64,000 bases of DNA from Chrysomallon squamiferum. Taxonomy: Eukaryota; Mollusca; Gastropoda; Neomphalida; Peltospiridae. Position numbers and translations under genes: made by a program. Under the pieces are notes generated by a model that had not been told where the DNA came from, ran no database searches, and saw only the letters and a list, made by a program, of their open reading frames with translations. Shown piece after piece: positions 27,859 through 49,652 of the stretch. Each line of letters begins with the position of its first letter. Within the stretch, counting starts at the first letter, position 1. The stretch is taken from the NCBI GenBank assembly GCA_012295275.1, contig CM022674.1:14277374-14341373 (forward strand). Direction: 5' to 3'.

Positions 27859-30162
27859 AAAGGATAAAACTAAGTAATTTAACAGACATGTGTCTATTTT
27901 AAATACTGTTGATTCTCGATTTCATGGACCTTGGTTTACCAGACCAAATGTGGAAAAGACTTTTTTTGCCCAGTCATCATTTTTCTTCTGTGCATCTTTC
28001 TTTAACTGTCCTGTATGACATTTGTTTACTTGGCTTTTATATCAGTGTTTGTTCTTGTATTATTACACAACTTACAAATGTTAGCAGTTTCGATTTCCCA
28101 GACTTTTGCAATTCCTGGACCAGTGCTGTTCTATTAGTACGTGAAACTGAGGATCAACAGTACTAATTTATCTAAATACTTTGTCATTGCAGAAGTTTTA
28201 TGGACAGAACCAAATGGAAAATGTTATGAATTACCATCAGAGAGTTATTGTGAGGGAATGTTTTTATCAAAAAGACGAGCAGACACACTGTCAACAGTTT
28301 CACAGTCACACCATCTTTGTGATTTGTCTGTGAAGAGTGACTGTAACCAGGGAGATAACTCTTATAAACCTATTAAAGATAACTCTGATAGACATAACAA
28401 AAACAAGGAAGATAATTCTGAGAAACAGAAAATCAAAGATGATAATTTTAATCAAAATAAACTGAAGAAAGAAGACCTTGCGTTGAAAAGGGAGGATGAT
28501 TCTGATGAATGTAATTTAAACAAGGAAGGTAATTCTAATGAGCTTAACGTTAACAAGGAAGATAACTCAGCTAAACTCCAAGAGCTGGAAAGAAGCATAC
28601 TGAAGGGAAGTAACTGCAGTAGAGAAACGTTTTGTATAACTAATGAATCAGAGATGTTTTTTGTCACTGATGCAGCTGACGACCATGTTGAATACGTTGT
28701 AGATGTAAATAATGAAAAAATGGAAGTTCTTGAAGATGTTGTACAAAGTGGGACATTGTTCAGTGAGGACGTCACCCAAAATGAGCATGATGCTGAGGTG
28801 GATGTTTCAAATGACTGTTCCATGGGAAACTCACAGTTAACAAACAAAACTGGAAACAGTATTGACAGTAGCAAGGAAAAGTTAGTAATGATAACAGGTC
28901 CATTCGGAGATGAGCAGTACATCGTTTTAACAGATCCAACAGCAGACAGGATCAGTGCAGATACATGTCCTCCAAGTGACAGCTGGAGAGAAGATTCACA
29001 CGCTGAAGTGACGCATCATAAACCTCATTTAGTCACAGAAAAAACAGACAAAGTTGGTAAAACTCTGAAAAGCTGTGAAGTGCACAATGTTGGTGATTCA
29101 AGTGAGTCTTGCTTTGAAATGAAAATATGTGATGCGGGCAGCGAAGTGTTTGTGAGGTGTGACAAATGTTCAGCAGTGTTCAGAGACGTGGCTGGACTCA
29201 AACAACACATCCGCGAGAAACACGTGACCAAGAATCACAGCTGTGGAGTTTGTGGAAAGACGTTCGTTGAAAAGCGTTACCTGCACGCTCACCTCAACAG
29301 ACACTTTGGTTTGAAGAAACACACGTGCTCTGTGTGCGGCTGGAAGTTCTTCGAGAGACACAAACTAAAATTGCACCTGGAGACTCACAAGAGCGTCGAC
29401 AAGCGACAGCTTCCTTACAAGTGTGTTGTGTGTCAGCACCAGTTCCACAACCGAGCCACGTGGAGTGACCACATGAACACGCACACTGGAGCAAAACCGT
29501 TCGCTTGCGCCGTCTGCCCAGCGAGATTTGCTCATCGTATTGGTTTAAAGCGACACTGGCTGGTCCACGACAAGCAGACTCCATTCAAGTGCGAGTACTG
29601 CGAGAAAGGCTTCAAGCTGAAGACAAAGCTGCAGGATCACGTGACAGTGCACACGGGTAGAGGAAAACATTCGTGTGAAATCTGTAAGAAAGTCTTTACA
29701 GCGTCTGCTTCATTGAAACGACACATGTTCTCAGCTCATCTGAAAACCTCGTCGACAGCAGATTCAAAAGAAGAAACTGTGTTCAGGTGTCAGAAGTGTG
29801 GCTGTGTCTTCCCAACACGGACAGACACACAGCAGCATGCTGCCACCTGCTGTCTGTCGCAGATTAAATTAGAAACGTCCTCATTTCCCAATCTAACACC
29901 TCTAGAGAGGTCGCTCATCACAGACCACACTGAACAAGAAAATGACGATACTCAAATCGAGTCTTTGCTGACATCACTAGAAAATACAGAGGGAGATAAC
30001 CCTAATTTGGCGGAAGACCATCTTTGTCTAGTTAACTCCACTTTAGATGAAGTTGAGCGGATGAAGCTGGCGGCCAGTACTCTAGCTGATTTGTGTTGTT
30101 ATGCTCAAGAAATGAAGAAAGAAGAAGATAATAATGAAAACTTAAAACAGTCCTTATTTTAA
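23259..30162 (+). CDS. Large C2H2 zinc-finger protein, family not recognised
   Basis: Six exons, 23259-23282, 24060-24280, 24672-26382, 26691-26870, 27406-27496 and 28193-30162, join in frame to encode about 1,398 aa. The exon 2 acceptor (24059) is the least certain; it was chosen because it keeps phase. A basic RPKKKH stretch near the N-terminus may be a nuclear signal. Exon 3 is long, Ser/Lys-rich and then Pro/Ser-rich (many SPxxP and SPK motifs). Exons 4-5 encode a more ordered segment (LIHDEFVRNRQVNAFIQNILPQ) of unknown type. Exon 6 begins with low-complexity NKEDNS-like repeats and ends with seven C2H2 fingers plus one degenerate C-terminal finger ending in Cys, at about residues 1063-1295. 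A nuclear DNA-binding role is inferred; I cannot name an orthologue. Confidence 0.8.
23586..23827. repeat. AAT microsatellites in zinc-finger gene intron 1
   Basis: Two (AAT)n runs at 23586-23636 and 23761-23827. Confidence 0.9.
24525..24612. repeat. (GA)n microsatellite
   Basis: About 44 GA repeats in intron 2 of the zinc-finger gene, 60 bp before exon 3. Confidence 0.95.
26930..27360. repeat. Imperfect ACT triplet tract
   Basis: About 430 bp of ACT, TCT and ATT triplets in intron 4 of the zinc-finger gene. Frames over it are artefacts. Confidence 0.85.
27906..28160. mobile_element. Pogo/Tigger-like MITE, 255 bp
   Basis: The left end CTGTTGATTCTCGATTTCA and the reverse complement of the right end CTGTTGATCCTCAGTTTCA form an imperfect terminal inverted repeat of about 25 bp (19 matches). 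TA dinucleotides flank both ends (27904-27905 and 28161-28162), as expected for a Tc1/mariner-pogo target duplication. There is no transposase frame. It sits in the last intron of the zinc-finger gene, ending 32 bp before the final exon. Confidence 0.6.
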
Positions 30163-31780
30163 ATGTTGATAGTCCTTGCGTTGATGTATTTAAATAAATA
30201 CAATTAAATAAATTATTTGTAATTGGTTTTCTGCATTAAAACGAAAAGCTGTGCATTTAAGGAATAAAAATAATAATAAATAAACGTTATAGCATGTTAT
30301 GTATTATATCATTTAACACAACGGTTTTTTTGTGGGGGGGGGGATTTGTGTGTTTTGTTTTGGATTTATTTATTTACTTATTATTTCTATTTGTTTTTTT
30401 TTTTTTTTTTTTTTTTCATTTTGTTCTTACCATTGTGTTTGTGAAGTTCTAATGCAGAAACCAACAGAAATCAGTTATACGTTTACTGTTAAACATATGT
30501 AACCTTTAAAACATTTAATCCTTAAAACTTGTTTAATTTTTAAAATTTACTAGGGTCAGACAGGATACAATTGTCTTGGTTCATTTAAAAACGAGGAACT
30601 TTTTTTTCTTTTACACCGGGCAGTGCTAGAGTTGTGAACGTTGAAAACAAGAGACACTGGTTTAGCTTGACAAGCCAACGTGAATATAAACTGTTCTATA
30701 CGACCTTTCTACATCTGCACTAACAGCAGAATAAACCATCGCACAACTCTCACGAAAATCCCTGCTGACTGATGTAGATGCAAAATTACAAATAAAATTA
30801 TTTCTAGATTTAAAATATAGTTACAAGCAGACGAACAAACTGAACATTTTATTCCACGTACAATTAAGATTTTCTGTTTTATCCGTCCTTTTTCTTCTTC
30901 TTTTTTTCACGCAGAATTAAAATTTTCTATTTTGTCCGTTTTCTTAAGATTTTCTTTCGTCTGAAGCGACTGTCCGCAGCATCTGTGTGTCTGAGAACGA
31001 AAACAGCATCTGATCAATCACTGTACGAAGTGTGTGGTATCTTTAATTGTCTTTTCGACGGGTATTTTCGATCGATTCCGGATATGTATTTTTAAAAAAT
31101 GGCTGCATTCACGATTAGTGGGACAGGAATATGTCGTGTGGTGCCGAGTTTGTTACGTGTCGGTTGGTAATGGGGAGGGGGGGGTGTCGCTTGAGATTTC
31201 TGTTCTGATACAAATAGCTCGTGTTTGAGTTTCGTATTCATCATGACTGAACAGGAAGTGGGTGGAGGGATGTCACTTGATGGAGGCCCGCGTATCAAGG
31301 CCGCACCTTTAAAAAAAATATAATAATAAAACAAATAAATAAATAATAAGTGTACATTAATTGTTTTTAATAAATGTTTATATATACAGATATAGATATA
31401 GATAGATGGATAGATAGATACAGATATAGATATATTCATTTGAAAGAACCGTAATGACAAAATATAATGAAGCTTCATATCTTGATTTATTAATCATCAC
31501 AAAGAAAGGGGGAAAAAAACAATACTACTAATAATAATAATAATAAAATTATAAAAGATTCCATTGCCATTTCACGGTATATTTTATTTTGTAGCAGCAT
31601 GAAGTTAGGTGTTCAAGTTGATTCCCATCTTTTGCAGCCTTATTATAATTCTGCTGTTTATTTTCAGTCAATCAAGTATTCATTCACACCCATTCGTCAT
31701 GTCACATGACTTGACGGTAATAATGCACATGCGCATCCTGTGGGCCACGAGACATCTGAACACGAGGCGCTGGTTGGACG
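30163..31780. other. Intergenic between zinc-finger and neuropeptide genes
   Basis: AT-rich, with T runs, a GATA/TATAGA-like repeat near 31380-31440 and a short G-rich patch near 31165. No gene is supported. Confidence 0.6.
30193..30198 (+). terminator. Probable poly(A) signal of the zinc-finger gene
   Basis: AATAAA 30 bases after the stop codon, with further AATAAA copies at about 30208 and 30262. Confidence 0.5.
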
Positions 31781-31849
31781 ATAAAAAGCGCGCGACGTGA
31801 CCGTCATTGGCAGTGTACAGTTTGGACGTTTGGCAGACGACAGAAAAAG
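31781..31849 (+). promoter_or_regulatory. Core promoter and 5' UTR of the neuropeptide gene
   Basis: A TATA-like ATAAAAAG lies at 31781-31788, about 70 bp before the start codon, which would place transcription start near 31812. CRE half-sites (TGACG near 31713 and CGTCA at 31802-31806) flank it. CREs are known in vertebrate somatostatin promoters, but half-sites of 5 bp are weak evidence. Confidence 0.4.
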
Positions 31850-40768
<8,919 letters not shown>

Positions 40769-40861
40769 CGTCACTTCCGTTCTCGACTCCGATATAATGT
40801 GTGCAAAACAATGAGAACAATTGTGTAATGTATTCAGACTCTCGAACGTTTTCAGCAGGGA

Positions 40862-40867
40862 AATAAA
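40862..40867 (+). terminator. Probable poly(A) signal of the neuropeptide gene
   Basis: AATAAA 94 bases after the stop codon, followed by a GT/T-rich downstream stretch. Confidence 0.55.
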
Positions 40868-40899
40868 TTATCTTTTCTCAACGGACTTGTGTCTTTCTT

Positions 40900-42300
<1,401 letters not shown>

Positions 42301-42348
42301 CAATGAACGGCGTGATGATTAACTGCGGTTACTAAGCGACCTGTGTGA

Positions 42349-42450
42349 AGGTTGTCTTGGTAGAATCGTTACCAGACTCCAGAGTGCGGGTGAATGGCTG
42401 CCATACGTTCAAGTCGCGTCGGCGGCATCTGACATTTGTGTGGTATAAAA
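42349..42450 (+). mobile_element. tRNA-derived SINE, copy 2 (shorter, diverged)
   Basis: Aligns to copy 1 through GGTTGTCTTGGTAGAATCG, AGAGTGCGGGTGAATGG, the B-box-like ACGTTCAAGTCGCG and GGCGGCATCTGACATTTG. The A box is damaged. It lacks the longer body of copy 1. Confidence 0.6.
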
Positions 42451-45103
42451 CACAAACACAATACATGAGTTAGTACTAGTTGTAATAGTGTTAGTAGTAG
42501 TCATAGTAGTAGTAGTAATAGTGTTAGTAGTAATCGTGGTACTAATAATAATAATACTAGTAGCAACATACCTGATTTAATTATAATTAAAATAATCAAT
42601 ATTATCATCATTATTATTAAATGCCAGGAATATTTTTTACTTCCTCTTCCACGAACGATATCGCTTTACAAAATGTTATGTTTTTAAAATAAGTATTTTG
42701 CTAGGAAGAGAAAACGTACCAACGAAATCTTTCCATCTTACACCGACCGGACATATAACAAATTGTTTCACAATCGCCTTGACATCAACGTCGTTAGTGA
42801 CGAAATATAATTGTACTTTTAATATTACGTTTTGATGACGTCGTGAACAGTTGGTCATTTAGGAAAACCAATACAAAAAGTTGTGAAACTAAATTTGTAT
42901 TGATTTTATTGTAGTCAGTGGAGTTAATTCAGTATTGTATAATAAATCTGTGTTTTATCAACCAATAAATTAAACAAAATAATAATGAAATATTAAATTA
43001 TTACTGTGAATTAACGTGACATAAATTTTTACTGTAATTTCTTGTATTTTGCGAAAATGTTTCATACCAAAATATCTGAATACTTCTAACAATGCATATG
43101 TAAAAACGCGCGCGCACGCGCACGCCCTCACAGAGAGACACATTTTTGATTTCTGCAACTTTAGTTGTTTTTTTTATTAAAAAATAATAATAATAAAAAT
43201 ACCTCTTGTACTTATATAATTTTAATTATTATATAATTATACACGTATGCACGCTTCCCAATTATGTAATTTATGTAACAACACCAACAGTTATAAATAG
43301 ACAATACAAAAGGAAAAGGAAAAAGGAGACAACAACAGAAAGAAATCTATTGTTTGAAGAATACAATATACAGGTATTTAAAACAGGTATACGTTTTAAG
43401 AAAAAAATAATCTTTGATTTCTTTTTGGGCAAATATAAAACCTATTTAAGCTATTTATTTGATCAAAGATATAAATAGTTTTATTTAATAATTTCTGATA
43501 CACTGGAATGCACGTGCAGGATAATTTTTTTGTTAAGTAACCATGACAATTAATTCCAACACAGGTTCGGCAAACAGGACTGGAAAATGGACTTCCTTCG
43601 ACAAACAGCCGCTGTCATTATCCTGTGATCGGATTGCGCATGAGCAGAAGTGGATAGTCTCGAAACCAGAGCTTCATTTAATTGTTAGATTTGTGTTGGT
43701 GGTATCGCGAGTCGTGGTTAGCATGTCTGTCTTTGTCTTCGTGCTTGTAAAGATTCAAACACGTTGAGGTGGATTAAGTGACTTATTTAATTATTAAATG
43801 AATTTTTGTTTTGATATTATGTTACTGTCATTGCAGTGTTTAACTAATTAAAATATTAGACTTTTAAAGCGATAAAATTGGGCGAATAAATTGTGTTATG
43901 CTAGAAAGATACCACTATTGATAAACAGATTGAAGAAAAGGCTATATACATTAAAGATATTTCAAAGTTCTTGGTTTATTCTTTTTTTTTTTCCATTAAA
44001 TATCAAATAAACAGCTTAAATGCATTTTATATCTGCCTGAAAAGAAATGATTTGATTATTTTTCTTATGAATCTTAAATACGTATATGCTGTGTTCTTCA
44101 AACAATAGATTTCTTTCTTCCCATTTTTTATTCACTCTAAATGTATTTGTGACGATCGTAAATAAATAAATAAAACAGTTTTATAAAGAAACAACAATAA
44201 CAACAATTCTTTAAGAAGTTTTATTTTAACATTTTTAAACTTGTATTAATTAGTTTATCGCTTTATTTATTTTTAATTATCATGTGTTTTTCCATGGGAA
44301 TGCCCGTCTGCTGGAATTTTTCTGTAGATTGATGATTCAGTACACAGAAGAATCAAACTGAACAATAGTCTCATCCCATTGCCCCCTCTCTCTTTCTTTT
44401 TGCGCATTGTTTTTCCGAGTTACCGTGCATTGGCTGATTCCATCATTAAAATAAATCAGCAGCTAATGAAAACTTCCGGCAAGTAACTACTTGTCGGATA
44501 TAGTGAAAGTTTGAACTACTTAGAGACTCAAACATTGCTGTCCTGGTAGAAAAAAATTAATTAACCACACCTCTAACCGTGACTATCATTTCTTCATCAC
44601 ATCCTTTTCAATCAATTACGTTTCAGCGATGTTGCTAAGTCCCGTCATCGATCACAGGTTCGTTAAAAGACGCCATCTTGAACCCGAAGGAAACATCATT
44701 TCCGCCATTTCCCGAGAGCGTCGTTATGTATCGGCTTTTGCTCGGTGTACCGTTCCGCTACCAATCTGTCAATTTAGATCCCCATCTGCTGTTAATAATT
44801 CTCAGTTTATTTGTTATTTAGTTGAAACGTAAGCCGAGCAGGAAAGCTATTTGGAACCATTTAGGTCTAACATGGTATTTTATAAAGCTTTTCGTTAAAG
44901 GAATTTATGAACATTTGTGGAGAGATTGCGTGCCGATTTTTGAGCCGACTTGAATTCTTTACCTCCCTTATCGCTGACCTTTGCTTTTTAATTTTATTTA
45001 TTCATCTGATTTATTATTTTATTGATTTGATTTGGGCTTTTATTTATTTTCCTTACTTTCTTTCCTTATTTTTTAACTGTTTTTATTTGTTTGTTTGCTG
45101 GGG

Positions 45104-45154
<51 letters not shown>

Positions 45155-45239
45155 TATATTAAACATAAGTTAAATGAATATTTCAATAAAAGTTATTGTC
45201 GAATTTTTTTTGTTAAAGAATGTTCATGTTACTACATTT

Positions 45240-45287
<48 letters not shown>

Positions 45288-46301
45288 GACGTGTAACTTT
45301 GATATCATATCTAATATTTCTTCTTCTTATTATATATGTATTTAATAATTGAATTATACAGAAGTTGTATATTTCTTACTTGATAGTTTATTAGTGGATA
45401 GTTATAACAAATTAGGCTTTTGTGTTATTAGATAAAAGGTGGGCGCATTTTGTTTATTGCCACTGAATAAATTGTGCAGTGGTCATACCATATAATCAGG
45501 AAATCGTAATATGACTCAAATATGAAGAAAAATAAACAAACAAACAAACAACCAAACACAAACAAATATTTAAATAATATTTTTAACAAAAAATAAAAAA
45601 TAAAAGATTAACAAATGTACATTGAAATACAGAAAAATATGGACGTAATATTTTTTAATTTCAAAAAAAAAAAAAAAAAAAAGAACATGCGGTCTGTAGA
45701 CAATCGCCTATTTTATGTTTGCGAATATTATTATTTGTATTAATGCTGCTTTACAAGTCGGTATATTTACCTGCCTCCCCCCCCAAAAAAAAACAACAAC
45801 ATTAAGAACAAAAGCAGAAACATACAATTATCATTAATTCCAAGGAAAATTTAATACATTTAAAACAACATCCTTTGCTGTTACATATTGCTAAGACCTA
45901 TTCATAGTTACTGTTTAATAAGTGACAAGGCGTTGTCGTTCGTTCAGTTTATTTAGCTGGCGCTGAATGTGAAATCGATTCATGGCTTTCAAAAACGATA
46001 AAACTTTGCACATTACAAATTAAAAATCGATTTATCTTTGCTTAAATAATTATTTGCAATATCAGATTACAAATATAATTAAATATCTCTGTTTTGCTAG
46101 TTTTACAAAACAAAAATACTTCTTGTAGTTAAATAAGAAAAGATTAAGAGAAAGTGACAAATTTCTCTAATATTCCATGATGCATTATATTTTGACAGAA
46201 TTAATAAAATTCGTAATAAATAAAACGTTTAAATATTAGATAACAAATTATTAATCAGAGGCCACAAAAAGCAAGAATTTTTTTATAAAAGCACAAAAAT
46301 A
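42451..46301. other. Intergenic, no gene seen
   Basis: AT-rich, with AGT triplets near 42470-42560, a (TG)n at 45105-45150, (ATT)n at 45249-45288 and an A run at 45664-45682. The region 44629-44829 has a 67-codon frame and a GCCATCTTG motif, but no recognisable gene. Confidence 0.55.
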
Positions 46302-46566
46302 CTGCTGACCCTCGATTTCAAGATTAGCAGGGGGGAGCAGCAGCTCAGAAAATTCAAAAGGTTAACAATGTTGTTGGTTCAGTTGTAAAATTTACAGTTA
46401 CCTTAATGAAAAGTGGATTGAGAGAGGGTTGCTGTAACATCATGGCAGGACTCTGAATAACTTAGTGGACCTAAAGGTAAGGTTTCAAGTTCAAATTTTG
46501 TGAAAAAAAATGTCAGATTCATTTCCGATTTCGAAATCCGAGATCCGTGAAATCGATGTCAACAGT
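46302..46566. mobile_element. Pogo/Tigger-like MITE, 265 bp
   Basis: Left end CTGCTGACCCTCGATTTCA and reverse complement of the right end CTGTTGACATCGATTTCA are inverted copies, with TA on both sides (46300-46301 and 46567-46568). No transposase frame. The ends resemble those of the element at 27906 and known pogo/Tigger termini, but the interiors differ. Confidence 0.55.
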
Positions 46567-46576
46567 AATTGCTATT

Positions 46577-46652
46577 TTGTTAATTAATTAATTAATTAAT
46601 TAATTAATTTATTTATTTATTTATTTATTTATTATTGTTGTTGTTGTTGTTA
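46577..46652. repeat. TTAA/TTTA and GTT simple repeats
   Basis: AATT repeats, then TTTA repeats, then GTT repeats. Confidence 0.9.
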
Positions 46653-47249
46653 TATTTCTGGCACGCTTATTAATAAAAATTACATCATCATCTGCGTAAG
46701 GCGCTTAATTATCTCCCCTTAATAAACATTGCAGACGATAAAAGCAGACGTATCTTAAGAACTGAAAAAATTCATTAGGTCAGTATTTATATTTAAAATA
46801 AATTTCTAGTTTATTTTAAAAAAAATGTTATTTCTATCAATTTAATTTTGTTAAATGGCTTATTCTATACCAAAAATTACCTGAAACAAACACTTTAATG
46901 ACATTTTTTAATCAAAGGCGATAAAAAGGAAAAAACTATGAATAGAAAATATTTAATGTTACTTGTTTCTTAAAGAACGCGGTCATCGTCTCGTGCTCAG
47001 CACATTATTATTTATAAATAATAAGTAGACCTAGGTATTTATATTGGTGTTGGCACACGCACACACGCGTGTTACTAAATGTAACTATATGTATATATTT
47101 CAGTGTATTTTTATTACATTTTTATTTTTAATTCAGTGTTATAATTGATGTTTTTGTTGCTATATATATATATGTATAATAATAACAACAACAAAAATAA
47201 CAATTAAAACAATGAATTAAAAATACATATATAATTACGTCTTGCAGTC

Positions 47250-49602
47250 ATGACACATTACAGTGATCCAGCTACTCCTTATGGAGCAAGTGAACTTGAA
47301 AAGCTAATAAAAAATCTTGGTAAGATTAAAACAACAATCACATTTTTAAATATGCTTCAGACATTTTTATGTGGGTAATTTCAGAAACAAATTTTTATTT
47401 ATTTATTTATTTTTATTATAAATCGAAAAATACTGATGATAAATGATAATATCATTAATGAAATTTAATTTTAAAATAGTAAATACTTGTAAGAGGTTTT
47501 CTCAGTATTAACCCAGTTAAAAATAAAATAATAGAAATAAGAAAGTGATTATATATCCTTACTCTTTGAAAACTAATAATCAACTAAAACTTTTTAAAAA
47601 TATTTTCAATACAATATTCCAGTACTTTTCAAATTTATGCTGTTGTCTGTCAACAATACATTTTTTACTTCTTTTACATTCTTTTTTATTTGCTTAATAT
47701 TTCAGTATAAAACTGTTTTGTTTTTTGTTTGAATGATGAATGTTTCATTTCAGAATTTGAAAATCAGCAAGTTGTAAAGTTAATAGAAAAAGAAAATCAA
47801 GTAATTGAAGGTAAATAAATTATTTTCTAACTTTTTCAGAAGATATTTATTGGTTTGTCTCCTTATTTTGTTTTTGTTTGCTTTGTTTGTTTATATTTGA
47901 ATTCATTAAAATAGTTATAGTTAACATAACATTAAAAAAAAAGTAAACACTATTTAAATTTCAGTTCTTTTTAAAATGACATATAAATGATTATTTTATT
48001 TATAAAGTTGTGTCGTCTTTTAGCTTTGGAAAAAGAAGAATGTGATAGAAAATCAGAAATGGCACATTTACAGGAAAAATTATCCCACTTTGATGAAGAT
48101 ACTAAGAAAGCACACAAACAGTTTACTTTAAATCGGGACCATTGTGAAAGGTTGGTGTATTAATGCTTGTTGAAATCTATGTTCAAATATTCCTTTTCTT
48201 TCTTTTTTTAATCATTAGTTATGATATTCTTTACATTTTAATAATACCACATACTGAAACCTACCTTAGTTTATTTTTACAAACAAACCCCCACACACAC
48301 ACAAACACACAAATAAATAAATAAAATGAAATATCTGCCATAAAAAAAAGGTATGTTTTCAAAACATTAAATTATAATCCATAGAATTAAATTCATACTA
48401 GTAGTGTACTGATGTCATGCAAATTAGTTACAGACCACTTTATTACTTTCTGCTGTTGTATAATTATATAAAATATACATGCTTCTGGAATAATTATGTT
48501 TTTTGTTTTTAATTGTAATTAATATGTTTTCTCTACTGTATTATTTTAATTATTAATTTCATTAAAATGAAAATTAATTGCTATTTTTTTTGTAGATTTT
48601 TTCTAATGGATGTTCTCAATAAATGTGGAAACATATTGTAATTTAAAATTATTTTTGTTGAAGGCAAGTATTATGTCTGGATTACATTTCTTTCTAATTT
48701 CTTATGGCAGCTTGCAGAAGACAGAGACTGTACTGATGGAACATGAATTGGCTCTGAACCAGAAATTAAATTCATTGAAGTATAATGGAGAAGTTGAAAA
48801 GTAAGCAGAAGTGTTTAATAACTTTTAACATCTTTATTAACTGACAACATACCTGCCTGTCATTCTGCACACCTGACTGACTGTCTCATTGAGTGAATGA
48901 ATATTAATTTACTAACTACCTCATTATGAATTATTTAACTATTTGCAATTACTTAGAACATGTATTTATCATTTCTATTTGAATTAAATGCTGATGTTAT
49001 ATAATAACAACTTATTGTAATTATGTAACTTAAATTAAGGGTCAGTAATGAATTTAACAAATTGTCCACACAAATACATACTCATGTGCATACACAAATG
49101 CATGAATACAAATAATGATACAGGGTTTCAAAAAGGGACAAGATTACCTTACACAATGAGTTAAATCAGAAAACAACAAACAAAAAACCTGCATGTTATC
49201 AAGCAGTTGGTAGTCATGTTTTTTATATTCTCTATGCTAGGTCGATGTATTCAAATTCTTGCATGCACAGAGACAGTAAATATTTTACTTCATTATTTTA
49301 CATTGCATATCTCATACAGAAAAGAAAGAGAGAATATTTTGAAAGAATATCAAAACATCTACATGGATTATGAAAATAAATATAAGACATTTCCTCTGGT
49401 AAAAGAATATTTTACAGTACAAGAAGAAATTGCCAGATATGAAAACAAAATTGCTGAGGAAGAAAAATCACTGAAAATACTTCAGCAGCAGATTGAAGAG
49501 GAAAGAGGTAAACTTATTATTTGTTATATGGGACTGAATGTAAAATAAGCATGTCTGTGTGTTTGTGTGTGTGCTTGAGAGTATTTTATATAAATGATCA
49601 AA

Positions 49603-49652
<50 letters not shown>

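Noticed and set aside
43690-43770. tRNA-like stretch with A-box-like TGGTTAGCATG and B-box-like GATTCAAAC
   Set aside because: No convincing cloverleaf or acceptor pairing and no second copy; perhaps a decayed SINE.
44629-44832. 67-codon frame in a less AT-rich patch
   Set aside because: No family resemblance and no splice context. The GCCATCTTG motif alone is not enough to call a promoter.
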